64,000 bases of DNA, from positions 2,356,001 through 2,420,000 of the forward strand of contig NZ_CP077800.1 in assembly GCF_019112525.1 (NCBI RefSeq). Direction: 5' to 3'. Below the pieces are notes generated by a model that worked only from the letters and a program-made list of their open reading frames with translations, did no database searches and was not told where the DNA came from. Numbering within the stretch: the stretch's first letter is position 1; each line of letters begins with the position of its first letter. This DNA is from Modestobacter sp. L9-4. GTDB taxonomy: Bacteria; Actinomycetota; Actinomycetes; Mycobacteriales; Geodermatophilaceae. Below, one piece after another: positions 48,563 through 55,979 of the stretch. The translations under genes were made by a program, and so were the position numbers.

Positions 48563-49513
48563 TCAGCCGGCCGGGACGGGGTCGACCGTGGCCGGCTCGT
48601 CGGCCGGTCGCTCGCCCAGGCGGACGAGCACGATGCCGGCCAGGACGACGACCCCGCCGAGGAGCTGCACCGGCCCGGGCTGCTGCCCGAGCGCCAGCCA
48701 GGCGATCAGCACGGCGAACAGCACCTCGCTGAGTCCCACGAACGAGCTCAGCCGCGAGCCCAGGTGGCGGACGGCGGCGATGCCGGTGGCGTAGGCGAAG
48801 GCGGCCGCCAGCAGCGACAGGCCGAGGACCGGCACCAGCCAGCTGGTCGACCGGCCGGCGAAGTCGACGTCGGTGGTGGCCGTCCGCCACGGGACGACGC
48901 CGACCAGTGCGGCGACGCCCAGCACGAGCGCGCCGACGGCCAGCCCGGCCCAGGCGCTGACCAGCGGGGGGAGCTGGTCCTCGGCGTGGGCCGACAGCAC
49001 GAAGTAGGACGCCAGCCCCACGGCGGCCACCAGACCCCACACCACACCGACCGGGTCGATGCGGGCGCCGCTGGCGACGTCGAGCACCAGCACCAGGCCA
49101 CCGAGCGCGACGATCACCCCGGCGCCGGTGAGCGCGCTGGGCCGCTGGCCGAGCCGCGCCCAGGTCCACAGCACCACGAGCAGGACGCCGGAGTACTCCA
49201 GCAGCAGGGCCACGCCCACCGAGAGCCGGGTGACGGCGGAGAAGTAGGCCAGCTGGGGCAGGGCGACGGCGAGGGCCCCGAAGGCCAGGACGGGCCGGAC
49301 GTTGGCCCGGAGCAGGTGCCACCGACCGTGCAGCTGGAGGACGGCGGGGACGGTCAGCGCCATCGCGGCCAGGCCCATCCGCACGGTCACGGCGGCGCCC
49401 GCGCTCCACCCGGCGTCGAGCAGGGCGGTGGCGAAGGAGCCAGCCGTGCCGAAGGCGGCGGCCGACACCACGGCCAGCAGCAGTCCGGTCAGGCCGGTAC
49501 GGCGGTCGAGCAC
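48563..49513 (-). CDS. EamA/DMT family transporter (second)
   Basis: A 316-aa membrane protein with ten hydrophobic segments in two EamA repeats (LAVVSAAAFGTAGSFATALLDAG, VRMGLAAMALTVPAVLQL, then SSFVGLSEVLFAVLIAWLALGQQP). It differs from the neighbouring EamA protein and is not a recent duplicate. The GTG at 49513 has a gaggggg ribosome site about 9 nt upstream. A TTG at 49540 would add nine residues but lies inside an 11-bp repeat that is probably regulatory. It is divergent from the CGNR gene. Confidence 0.86.
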   Translation of the reverse strand: MLDRRTGLTGLLLAVVSAAAFGTAGSFATALLDAGWSAGAAVTVRMGLAAMALTVPAVLQLHGRWHLLRANVRPVLAFGALAVALPQLAYFSAVTRLSVGVALLLEYSGVLLVVLWTWARLGQRPSALTGAGVIVALGGLVLVLDVASGARIDPVGVVWGLVAAVGLASYFVLSAHAEDQLPPLVSAWAGLAVGALVLGVAALVGVVPWRTATTDVDFAGRSTSWLVPVLGLSLLAAAFAYATGIAAVRHLGSRLSSFVGLSEVLFAVLIAWLALGQQPGPVQLLGGVVVLAGIVLVRLGERPADEPATVDPVPAG

Positions 49514-49528
49514 GGCAGCCACCCCCTC

Positions 49529-49586
49529 GTCAGGAGTCAAGGGACGTACGCTCCTGATGGCGGGACCGTAGCAGAGTCAGGAGTCA
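49529..49586. promoter_or_regulatory. Repeated 11-mer between EamA and CGNR genes
   Basis: GTCAGGAGTCA occurs exactly twice (49529-49539, 49576-49586), with an inverted partial copy CTCCTGAT (49551-49558) between them. The second copy overlaps the ribosome site of the CGNR gene; the first lies before the EamA start. The pattern fits binding sites for a regulator controlling both genes, with the CGNR protein as the obvious candidate. Confidence 0.55.
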
Positions 49587-49587
49587 C

Positions 49588-50127
49588 ATGCTGTTTGCCC
49601 ATGACACCGAGGTGGCGCTGGCCGCTGCAGCCGCGCTGGTGAACACCTCGGCGGACGGTCAGGAGCGGTTGCCCGACCCGCCGTCCCTGGTCGAGCTGCT
49701 CGACGAGTGGGGGTTCACCGGCAGCCGGGCCGGGGACGCGGCCGAACTGGCCGCGGTGCACCGGCTGCGCACCGTGCTCTCCGGCATCTGGGACACCGAC
49801 GAGGACGGCGTGGTCGCCGTGGTCAACCGGCTGCTCCGCGACGGGCAGGCGCTGCCGCAGCTCGTCCGGCACGACGGCTGGGGCTACCACGTGCACGCCA
49901 CCGAGCCGACCGCCTCGCTGGCCGACCGGATGGGCGTGGAGGCGGCGATGGCCCTGGCCGACGTCGTGCGCGCCGGTGCGCTCGACCGGCTGCACCGGTG
50001 TGCGGCCGGCGGCTGCAACGACGTGCTGGTCGACCTCACCAAGAACGCCAGCCGCCGGTTCTGCGACACCACCTGCGCCAACCGCGAGCACGCGGCCGCC
50101 TACCGCGCCCGCCGCGCCGCCGGCTGA
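49588..50127 (+). CDS. CGNR zinc-finger protein (ABATE domain)
   Basis: A 179-aa protein. The N-terminal ABATE-like helical domain (EVALAAAAALVNTSADGQERLPDP) precedes a C-terminal CGNR zinc finger. That finger has two Cys pairs, CAAGGC and CDTTC, then NREHAAAYRARR; the Cys-Gly-Asn-Arg element appears here as Cys-Ala-Asn-Arg. Such proteins are thought to be stress-responsive transcription regulators. It is divergent from an EamA transporter with an 11-bp repeat duplicated in the gap, suggesting control of itself and the transporter. Confidence 0.88.
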   Translation: MLFAHDTEVALAAAAALVNTSADGQERLPDPPSLVELLDEWGFTGSRAGDAAELAAVHRLRTVLSGIWDTDEDGVVAVVNRLLRDGQALPQLVRHDGWGYHVHATEPTASLADRMGVEAAMALADVVRAGALDRLHRCAAGGCNDVLVDLTKNASRRFCDTTCANREHAAAYRARRAAG

Positions 50128-50141
50128 CCCGGCGGCGCCGT

Positions 50142-50210
50142 CGTCAGGCCTGCGGCGTCGCCGTCAGGCGTCCGGAGTCGCCGTCAGGCCTTGCGGATCT
50201 GCCGTCAGGC
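50142..50210. repeat. Four degenerate 20-bp tandem repeats
   Basis: CGTCAGGC recurs at 50142, 50162, 50182 and 50203 (period 20, 20, 21), each followed by a degenerate GC-rich tail. The last copy contains the stop codon of the universal stress protein gene (minus strand). The array fills the gap between the convergent CGNR and Usp genes. It is too short and too spacer-poor for CRISPR. Confidence 0.6.
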
Positions 50211-50606
50211 CTCGGGGGCCCGCACGGCGAGGACCGGGCACGGGGCGTCGAGCAGGATCCGCTGCGCGGTGCTGCCCAGCAGCATCTTGCCGACCGGGGA
50301 GCGGCGGTGGATGCCCACGACGACCAGCTCGGCGGAGACCTCCTCGACCACCCCGAGGATGACCTCGGCGGCGCGCGCGGTGCCGACGTCCAGGTGCCGG
50401 ATCTCGTGCGGCACGCCGTCGGCGGTGAGCTTGGCGTCCAGGGCGTCGATGTCGCGCTCGTCGGCGGCGGTCGGGCGCACGTAGCCGCTGCCGTCGACGG
50501 CGTTGACGACGATCACGTTCGTCCCCCGCCACTGCGCCTGGCGCGCGGCCTCCGTGACGGCCAGGTAGCCCGTCGCATCCGGCACGTATCCCACGACCAC
50601 GCTCAC
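50205..50606 (-). CDS. Universal stress protein (UspA family)
   Basis: A 133-aa single-domain Usp. The nucleotide-binding signature G-2x-G-9x-G-S is present near the end (VVVGIHRRSPVGKMLLGSTAQRILLDAPCPVLAVR), so it is the ATP-binding type. The GTG at 50606 has aggaagagg 9 nt upstream. It stands alone between convergent CGNR and divergent SDR genes. It is probably a general stress or dormancy protein. Confidence 0.9.
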   Translation of the reverse strand: MSVVVGYVPDATGYLAVTEAARQAQWRGTNVIVVNAVDGSGYVRPTAADERDIDALDAKLTADGVPHEIRHLDVGTARAAEVILGVVEEVSAELVVVGIHRRSPVGKMLLGSTAQRILLDAPCPVLAVRAPEA

Positions 50607-50716
50607 GACAGCGACCTCTTCCTGTTCGGCGGGGCCGAGCACCCCAGGTCATCGTAGGGTCCACCAGCGGTCGGCGGCGCTGCGCCGACCGCGTGCGACG
50701 AGCCGGGGGTGCTGTG

Positions 50717-51487
50717 GTGACCGTGGGGATGTTCGACGTCAGCGGCTCCACCGCCCTGGTGACCGGCTCCAGCCGGGGCATCGGCCGCGCGCTCGCCGCC
50801 GGGCTGCTGGACGCGGGGTGCACCGTCGTCCTCAACGGCCGGGACGCCGACCGGCTCGAGCGGACCCGCGCCGAGCTCGCCGGCGGTGCGCCGGACCGGG
50901 TGGTCGCCGTCCCGTTCGACGTCACCGACCCGGTGGCCGTGCGCGCGGGCGTCGCCCGGATCGAGGACGAGGTCGGGCCGCTCGACGTCCTGGTCAACAA
51001 CACCGGCGTGCAGTCGCGGGCCCCGTTCACCGAGGTGACCGACGAGGACTGGTACCGCCTGCTCGACACCAACCTGACCAGCGCGTTCCTCGTCGGCCGT
51101 GAGGTGGCTAGACGGATGGTGCCGCGCGGACGCGGCCGGATCGTCAACATCGCCTCGCTGCAGAGCGAGGTCACCCGCCCCGGCATCACGCCGTACGCCG
51201 CCACCAAGGGCGCGATCAAGATGCTCACCAAGGGCATGTGCGCCGACCTCGCCGGCAGCGGGATCGGTGTCAACGCGATCGGCCCCGGCTACATCGAGAC
51301 CGAGCTGACCGCGCCGCTGGTGGCCGACGAGCAGTTCAGCGCCTGGGTGCGGGCGCACACCCCGGCCGGCCGCTGGGGCCGCGTCGAGGACCTCGTCGGC
51401 GCCCTGCTGTTCCTGGTCAGCCCGGCGTCGGCGTTCGTGCACGGTCAGGTGCTCTACGTGGACGGCGGGATGTCCTCGGTGCTCTGA
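50717..51487 (+). CDS. SDR family oxidoreductase (gluconate 5-dehydrogenase-like)
   Basis: A 256-aa classical SDR. It has TGSSRGIGRALAAGLLDAG, NNTGVQ, Ser in IASLQSEV, Tyr/Lys in PYAATK, and the end FVHGQVLYVDGGMSSVL. NNTGVQSRAPF and SLQSEVTRPGITPYAATKG resemble gluconate 5-dehydrogenases that reduce 5-ketogluconate. No sugar-acid genes are nearby, so the substrate is uncertain. The GTG at 50717 has a GGGGG site 8 nt upstream. Confidence 0.88.
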   Translation: MTVGMFDVSGSTALVTGSSRGIGRALAAGLLDAGCTVVLNGRDADRLERTRAELAGGAPDRVVAVPFDVTDPVAVRAGVARIEDEVGPLDVLVNNTGVQSRAPFTEVTDEDWYRLLDTNLTSAFLVGREVARRMVPRGRGRIVNIASLQSEVTRPGITPYAATKGAIKMLTKGMCADLAGSGIGVNAIGPGYIETELTAPLVADEQFSAWVRAHTPAGRWGRVEDLVGALLFLVSPASAFVHGQVLYVDGGMSSVL

Positions 51488-51564
51488 GCGTCGCCCGACC
51501 CGCATCGTCTCGACGGTGCGACCGTCCGTGCCGGTCCGAAGCCGCTCGCCCGGTCGGATGGGCA

Positions 51565-51620
51565 GCACTGTGCAGCGGGTGCCCGGTCCTCGGCTGGAGT
51601 GGGCACCCGGCGCACAGTGC
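51565..51620. terminator. Bipartite hairpin between convergent SDR and anti-sigma genes
   Basis: GCACTGTGC (51565-51573) pairs with GCACAGTGC (51612-51620), and inside it CGGGTGCCC (51576-51584) with GGGCACCCG (51601-51609), separated by a 2x2 internal loop. The 195-bp gap 51488-51682 holds no gene. Confidence 0.65.
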
Positions 51621-51682
51621 CGCGTTCGGGCGTCGCGGGCGGAGTGGGTCCGTCGGCGTCAGCGCGACGTGTCCACTCCGCG

Positions 51683-52375
51683 TCAGGAGAGCGAGCCGCG
51701 GGCGACCGAGACGCCGGAGTGCTGGGGGTCGCCGTCCAGCGGCTCGACCGAGACGTCGACGACCGGGTAGGCGGACAGGTCGAGGCCGTCGGGCAGCGGG
51801 ACGACGTTGGTGCCCTGGTGGACGACGCCCAGCGGCACCAGCCCGGTCACGTCGGGCCGCAGCAGCCACACCTCGTAGTAGCCGTCGCCCAGCGACGGGG
51901 CGTCCAGGTCGACCTCCAGCGAGCGGACGCCGTCGCGGTCGCGCACCTCGGCCCGGCCGGAGGACTCGTCGGCGTCCAGCGGGTCCAGCGTGGTCTCGGC
52001 GACCACCGCCCCGGCGTCGTCGCGGGTGAGGGCGACCGCCCCGGTGAGGCCGGCGACGACGGCCGCCGCCGCGGCCACCGCCAGCCAGCGGGTGCGCCGG
52101 GAACGCAGCGGGACGACCGGCGCCAGCACCGGCTCGGCGGCGGGGGTGGCGGAGACACCGGTCGCCGCGGCGATCGCGTCCCACACCCGCGGCGGCGGGG
52201 GCACCTCGGCGGTCGGGGCGGCCAGCGACGGGACGGCGAGGGCGTCGACCCCGCGCTGCAGGGACGCGACCTCGGCGCGGCACGCGGCGCACCCGGCCAG
52301 GTGCGCCGCGTCGGCAGCGGGCAGCGGCTCGCGGAGGGCGGCGAGCGCCAGCTGCTCAGGGCTGCAGTGCTCCAC
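51683..52375 (-). CDS. Anti-sigma factor (RskA type)
   Basis: A 230-aa single-pass membrane protein. The cytoplasmic N-terminus carries a zinc-associated anti-sigma motif (HLAGCAAC with His and two Cys) that binds the sigma factor. A membrane helix (WLAVAAAAAVVAGLTGAVAL, about residues 97-117) follows. The extracellular part is an RskA domain (LGDGYYEVWLLRPDVTGLVPLGVV). It overlaps the sigma factor gene by 20 bp. It would release sigma after regulated proteolysis on an envelope signal. Confidence 0.9.
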   Translation of the reverse strand: MEHCSPEQLALAALREPLPAADAAHLAGCAACRAEVASLQRGVDALAVPSLAAPTAEVPPPPRVWDAIAAATGVSATPAAEPVLAPVVPLRSRRTRWLAVAAAAAVVAGLTGAVALTRDDAGAVVAETTLDPLDADESSGRAEVRDRDGVRSLEVDLDAPSLGDGYYEVWLLRPDVTGLVPLGVVHQGTNVVPLPDGLDLSAYPVVDVSVEPLDGDPQHSGVSVARGSLS

Positions 52376-52994
52376 CGTCCACCTCCAACCGGGTCCGCAG
52401 GCGCTCGAGGGTGCGCCTGATGTGGCTCTTGACCGTGCCCAGCGGGATGCCGGTGCGGGCCGCGATCTGCTGGTGCGTGAGGTCCTCGAAGAACGCGAGC
52501 TCGATGATCCCCCGTTGCGGTTGCCCCAGGCGGTCCAGCTCGCCGAGCAGCAGCACCCGGTCGGCCACGCGGTTGTCGACGCCGTCGGAGGAACCGGGGC
52601 GGGAGGCGACGTCGGCGGCCACCGCCTCGGACTGCCGCCGCTGCCGGTCCCGCTTGGCCCACACGTCGGCGATCTTGTGCCGGCAGATGCCCACCAGCCA
52701 GGCGGGCAGCGGGCCGGAACCGGGCGTGTAGCCGCTGCGCCCGGTCCAGGCGGCGATGAACGTCTGCTGGGTGACGTCCTCGGCGTCCGGGCCGGGACCG
52801 AAGGCGCGCACCGCCATGCCGTGCAGCTGGCCGCCCCAGCGCTCGTAGGCGAGTGCCAGCGCCTGCTCGTCGCCGTCCCGGAACCGCCGGGCGACCTCGT
52901 CGTCGTCCGGCGGTTCCGTCGCCCGCCGCAGCGACGTCCGGCCGGTCAGCACGTCCTGACCGTAGAGGTCGTTGCGGTCCTCCAGCGCGGTCAC
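52356..52994 (-). CDS. ECF sigma factor (SigK-like)
   Basis: A 212-aa sigma-70 family ECF protein. Region 2 is FRDGDEQALALAYERWGGQLHGMAVRAFGPGPDAEDVTQQTFIAAW. Region 4 is LGQPQRGIIELAFFEDLTHQQIAARTGIPLGTVKSHIRRTLERLR. The GTG start overlaps the sortase stop (GTGA) and the end overlaps the anti-sigma gene. Transcription with sortase and DUF4397 genes suggests it controls a cell-surface regulon, possibly including its own operon. Confidence 0.92.
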   Translation of the reverse strand: MTALEDRNDLYGQDVLTGRTSLRRATEPPDDDEVARRFRDGDEQALALAYERWGGQLHGMAVRAFGPGPDAEDVTQQTFIAAWTGRSGYTPGSGPLPAWLVGICRHKIADVWAKRDRQRRQSEAVAADVASRPGSSDGVDNRVADRVLLLGELDRLGQPQRGIIELAFFEDLTHQQIAARTGIPLGTVKSHIRRTLERLRTRLEVDGGALQP

Positions 52995-53659
52995 GGCCTC
53001 GGCTCGGCGACGACGACGACGTTGTCGCGGTAGCTGCGCAGCTCGGCGTCGAACGGGCCGCCGCAGGTGATGAGCACCAGGCGCGGCGCGCCGGTGCGGG
53101 CGAACAGGTCGCCCAGCGGGACGCCGGGCTTGTCGATGGTCTCCCGGCTGGTGACCGTCCACCGGGTGGTGCTGCCGTCGGCGGCCTCGACCACGACCTC
53201 GTCGCCGGGCTGGGTCTCCCGCAGTGGTGCCAGCGCGCCCAGGCCCTGCTCGGCGTCGTCCACGTGGCCGGCGACCACCGCTGCGCCCTCGGCGGCGCCC
53301 GGGGTGGGGCCGAAGCGGTACCAGCCGACCCGGTCGACGTCCTCGGGCAGCGTCATCTCACCCGCCGGCTCGACGCCGACCGGGTCGACCGGCGCGTCGA
53401 TCCCGCGGGCGGGCACGGACAGCCGGACCGGCGGGACGACGGCCGGCACCGCGACCGGTGCCGCGGGTCGTGCGGTCACCGCCGGCGCGACGTCCGGTGC
53501 GGCGGGGACGGTGGGGGCGGCAGGAGTGCTGGCGGGTGCGGCGAGGGCCGCGGCGACCGGCACCCCCGCCGTCGGCTCGGGCCGGGTCAGCGCCCAGGCG
53601 GTCGGGGTGCCGATCGCCAGGGTGAGACCCAGCGCCAGCACGGCGACGGGGGTGCGCAC
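52991..53659 (-). CDS. Class F sortase
   Basis: A 222-aa membrane-anchored transpeptidase. The N-terminal signal anchor (VAVLALGLTLAIGTPTAWAL) is followed by an Ala/Pro linker (about 30-75), then the sortase barrel (VRLSVPARGIDAPVDPVGVEPAGEM). The catalytic His is in VVAGHVD, the Cys in LITCGG and the Arg in RSYRDNVVV. It should attach secreted proteins with LPXTG/LAXTG-like tails to peptidoglycan. The upstream gene, DUF4397, is the obvious substrate candidate. Confidence 0.9.
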   Translation of the reverse strand: MRTPVAVLALGLTLAIGTPTAWALTRPEPTAGVPVAAALAAPASTPAAPTVPAAPDVAPAVTARPAAPVAVPAVVPPVRLSVPARGIDAPVDPVGVEPAGEMTLPEDVDRVGWYRFGPTPGAAEGAAVVAGHVDDAEQGLGALAPLRETQPGDEVVVEAADGSTTRWTVTSRETIDKPGVPLGDLFARTGAPRLVLITCGGPFDAELRSYRDNVVVVAEPRP

Positions 53660-53683
53660 GGTCGTCCTCCGGGTCCGGGTGGG

Positions 53684-54505
53684 TCAGACCCGGCTGGAGA
53701 CCACGCGGCGGGCGCCGAGGGCGGCGACGCCCAGGCCCAGCGCGGTCAGCGCGACGACGGGCAGGGGCAGGCCGGCGTCGTCGGTGGCCAGGCCGGCCGA
53801 GCCACCGGGGACGCCGGAGGGCGAGGAGTGCAGGCCGGTGAAGGTCTGCACGGCCAGCTCGTAGCCGGCCTCACCCGAACCCCAGGCGTAGACGACGGTC
53901 GCGGTGCCCTCGGCCAGGGTCAGGTCGGCCGGGCCGATCGCGACGGTGCTGGTGCCGGCGAGGGCGACGTCGGCGGAGACGGTCCCGGCCGGGACGGTCA
54001 GCGACGCCTCCTTCGGGTTCGTCAGCCCCGGGACGACGACCGCGCCACCGGCCCGCACGTCGACGGCGGGAGCGGCGGCGGTGTGGCGGACGGTCAGCCG
54101 CGCGTCACCGGCGGCCACCGCGGACAGGTCGTTGACGAAGGGCGTCAGCGTGGGCTTGCCGTCGGCGGTCAGGTGCGCGACCACGGTGGCATTCGCGCCG
54201 GCCGGGACGGCGACGTCGTCGGCGGAGATGGCCGGGGAGGCGGTCGCCGGGTCGGCACCGGCCGGGAAGACCTTCAGGTCGTACTCACCGGCGGGGAGCG
54301 TCAGCGGGTCGGTGAGCGTGCCGGGCTGGAAGTCCGACAGCAGCTCCTCGCCGTTGGCGTAGACGTCGACCGGGGTGTCCGGCACGGCGTGCAGGACCGA
54401 GACCGTGGCCGTGTCGGCGGCCGAGGCGGGCGTGGCGGAGGCGAGGACGAGTGCGAGCGCGCCGGTGGTGCCGGCGACGAGCGCGAGCGGGCGGGTGCGG
54501 GTCAC
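53684..54505 (-). CDS. Secreted DUF4397 domain protein
   Basis: A 273-aa secreted protein. It has a signal peptide (LALVAGTTGALALVLASATPASA) and two DUF4397 beta-sandwich repeats (TVSVLHAVPDTPVDVYANGEELLSDF and ARLTVRHTAAAPAVDVRAGGAVV). The C-terminal tail is a hydrophobic helix (LPLPVVALTALGLGVAALGA) and Arg residues, preceded by LATDD. This looks like a degenerate sorting signal. The GTG at 54505 follows ggaagga by 7 nt. It is the first gene of the sortase/sigma/anti-sigma cluster and probably its surface product. Confidence 0.88.
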   Translation of the reverse strand: MTRTRPLALVAGTTGALALVLASATPASAADTATVSVLHAVPDTPVDVYANGEELLSDFQPGTLTDPLTLPAGEYDLKVFPAGADPATASPAISADDVAVPAGANATVVAHLTADGKPTLTPFVNDLSAVAAGDARLTVRHTAAAPAVDVRAGGAVVVPGLTNPKEASLTVPAGTVSADVALAGTSTVAIGPADLTLAEGTATVVYAWGSGEAGYELAVQTFTGLHSSPSGVPGGSAGLATDDAGLPLPVVALTALGLGVAALGARRVVSSRV

Positions 54506-54642
54506 GTGAGTGTCCTTCCGAGGGCGGGGCCTCCCGGCTGGGCGGCCTTCCACCCCCTCTTCCGCCGGTGCCCCGCTCCCGGATGCAGCTGTTCCTCAGC
54601 GCAGGCACTGGTACCGATGCGTGCGGTACGGCGCCGTGGACG

Positions 54643-54701
54643 CAGGTACCAACACCTGCGTCCTGCACCAGGACGGCGCAGGACGTAGGTGTTGGTACCT
54701 G
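54643..54701. terminator. 23-bp inverted repeat between egtE and the DUF4397 operon
   Basis: The left arm (54643-54665) and right arm (54679-54701) pair over 23 bp with one G-T mismatch, around a 13-nt loop. The arms contain GGTACC and ACACCTGCGTCC. Inside, GTCCTG and CAGGAC (three bases apart, about 54660-54674) offer an alternative hairpin. Downstream of egtE (minus strand) it can end transcription; upstream of the DUF4397 operon it could also be regulatory. A third GGTAC copy lies near 54610. Confidence 0.6.
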
Positions 54702-54713
54702 TGCCTGTCGGCC

Positions 54714-55856
54714 TCAGGGGGCCAGGGCGGTGGCGAGGGCGTCGAGCTGGTCGAGGGTGGCGTCCAGGTGCGGGGAGACGCGCAGCACGGGGCCGGTCAG
54801 CTCGCGCGGTGCCCGTTCCCGGCCCGGCGCGGTGGTGAGCACGCCCAGCTCGGTGCGCAGCCTCGCGGAGACCCCCCGGACGTCGACGCCGTCCGGTGCG
54901 GTGAGGGTGGTGATCGCCGTCGGCTCCTCCAGCGGCTCGGCCACCCGCCAGCCGCCGCGGCCGTCGAGCCGCTCGCGGGTGGCCCGGCCCAGCGCCGACA
55001 GCCGCTCCCGCACCCGGTCGGGCCCCGCCGCCAGGTGCTCACCGAGCGCCAGGGTCAGCCCGACCCGCCCGGCGACGTGCCCCTCGCCTGACTCGTACCA
55101 GCGGGCGTGGTCGACACCCGCGCCGCCGTCGTCGTACCGGCCGGGGTCGGTGACGGGGGTGAGCCGGGCGGTGACCGAGGGCCGCACCACCAGGAAGCCG
55201 ACGCCGCGCGGTCCGGCCAGCCACTTGCGCGAGGTGCCGTAGGCGGCGTCGGCGCCCAGGTCGCAGTCGACGTGGCCGAGTGCCTGGGCGACGTCGAGCA
55301 CCAGGGGGACGCCGGCGGCCCGGCAGAGCGCGGCCACCTCGCGGCCGGGCTGGACGACGCCGCGGTGGCTGGCGACCAGGGTCAGGTGCACCAGCGCCGG
55401 CGGGTCGGTGCGCAGCAGCCGCGCCACCCCCTCGACGTCCGCCCGGCCCAGGTCGTCGGCCGGCAGGAGCACCGGGACGCACCCGGCGGCCTCGATCGCC
55501 GCGACGTTGTGCCAGTACTCACCGGGGAGGACCGCGACCCGGCTGCCGGCCGGCAGCCGCCAGGCGGACAGCAGCGTGCGCACCGCGGACGTGGCGCTCT
55601 CGGTGAACGCGACGTCCGCGGCGGCCATCCCGACCAGGCCGGCCAGCACCGAGCGGCCCTGCTGCAGCAGCCCGTCGGCCGCGCCCTGCGCGACGTAGCC
55701 GCCGATCTCTGCCTCGTGCCGGGCGTGCCGGGCGACAGCGTCGAGCACCGCCTCGCTCTGCCGGCCGCAGGACGCGCTGTCGAGGTGGACGCCGGCCGCG
55801 GCCGGGCGGGCGGCCCGCCAGCGGTCGCCCAGGTCGTCGTGGGGGAGGGGGCTCAC
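54714..55856 (-). CDS. egtE: Ergothioneine biosynthesis PLP-dependent C-S lyase EgtE
   Basis: A 380-aa PLP enzyme strongly resembling mycobacterial EgtE: HLDSASCGRQSEAVLDAVARHARHEAEIGGYV, LPGEYWHNVAAI, VHLTLVASHRGVVQPG, the PLP Asp in LVLDVAQALGHVDCDLGAD and the Schiff-base Lys in YGTSRKWLAGPRGVGFL. EgtE cleaves hercynylcysteine sulfoxide to ergothioneine, a redox thiol. No other egt genes are nearby, so this copy is detached from the pathway cluster. The GTG at 55856 has a poor ribosome site. A strong hairpin follows the stop. Confidence 0.85.
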   Translation of the reverse strand: MSPLPHDDLGDRWRAARPAAAGVHLDSASCGRQSEAVLDAVARHARHEAEIGGYVAQGAADGLLQQGRSVLAGLVGMAAADVAFTESATSAVRTLLSAWRLPAGSRVAVLPGEYWHNVAAIEAAGCVPVLLPADDLGRADVEGVARLLRTDPPALVHLTLVASHRGVVQPGREVAALCRAAGVPLVLDVAQALGHVDCDLGADAAYGTSRKWLAGPRGVGFLVVRPSVTARLTPVTDPGRYDDGGAGVDHARWYESGEGHVAGRVGLTLALGEHLAAGPDRVRERLSALGRATRERLDGRGGWRVAEPLEEPTAITTLTAPDGVDVRGVSARLRTELGVLTTAPGRERAPRELTGPVLRVSPHLDATLDQLDALATALAP

Positions 55857-55979
55857 CGGCAGCACGTTAGGGCAGGTGCGCACGGCCACACGCCTAGGTG
55901 CGCGCTGAACGGGTAGGGAGTCCCTGGCCACGGCTGCCACCACGGCGGCCCAGCACCGGCAGGACGGGGACCAGCGCAG

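Noticed and set aside
49529-49586. Target-site duplication of a transposon from the repeated 11-mer
   Set aside because: Only 36 bp lie between the copies, with no transposase remnant and an inverted third copy; regulatory sites explain it better.
50142-50210. CRISPR-like array
   Set aside because: The 20-bp period leaves no room for repeat plus 30-bp spacer, the units are degenerate, and no cas genes are present.
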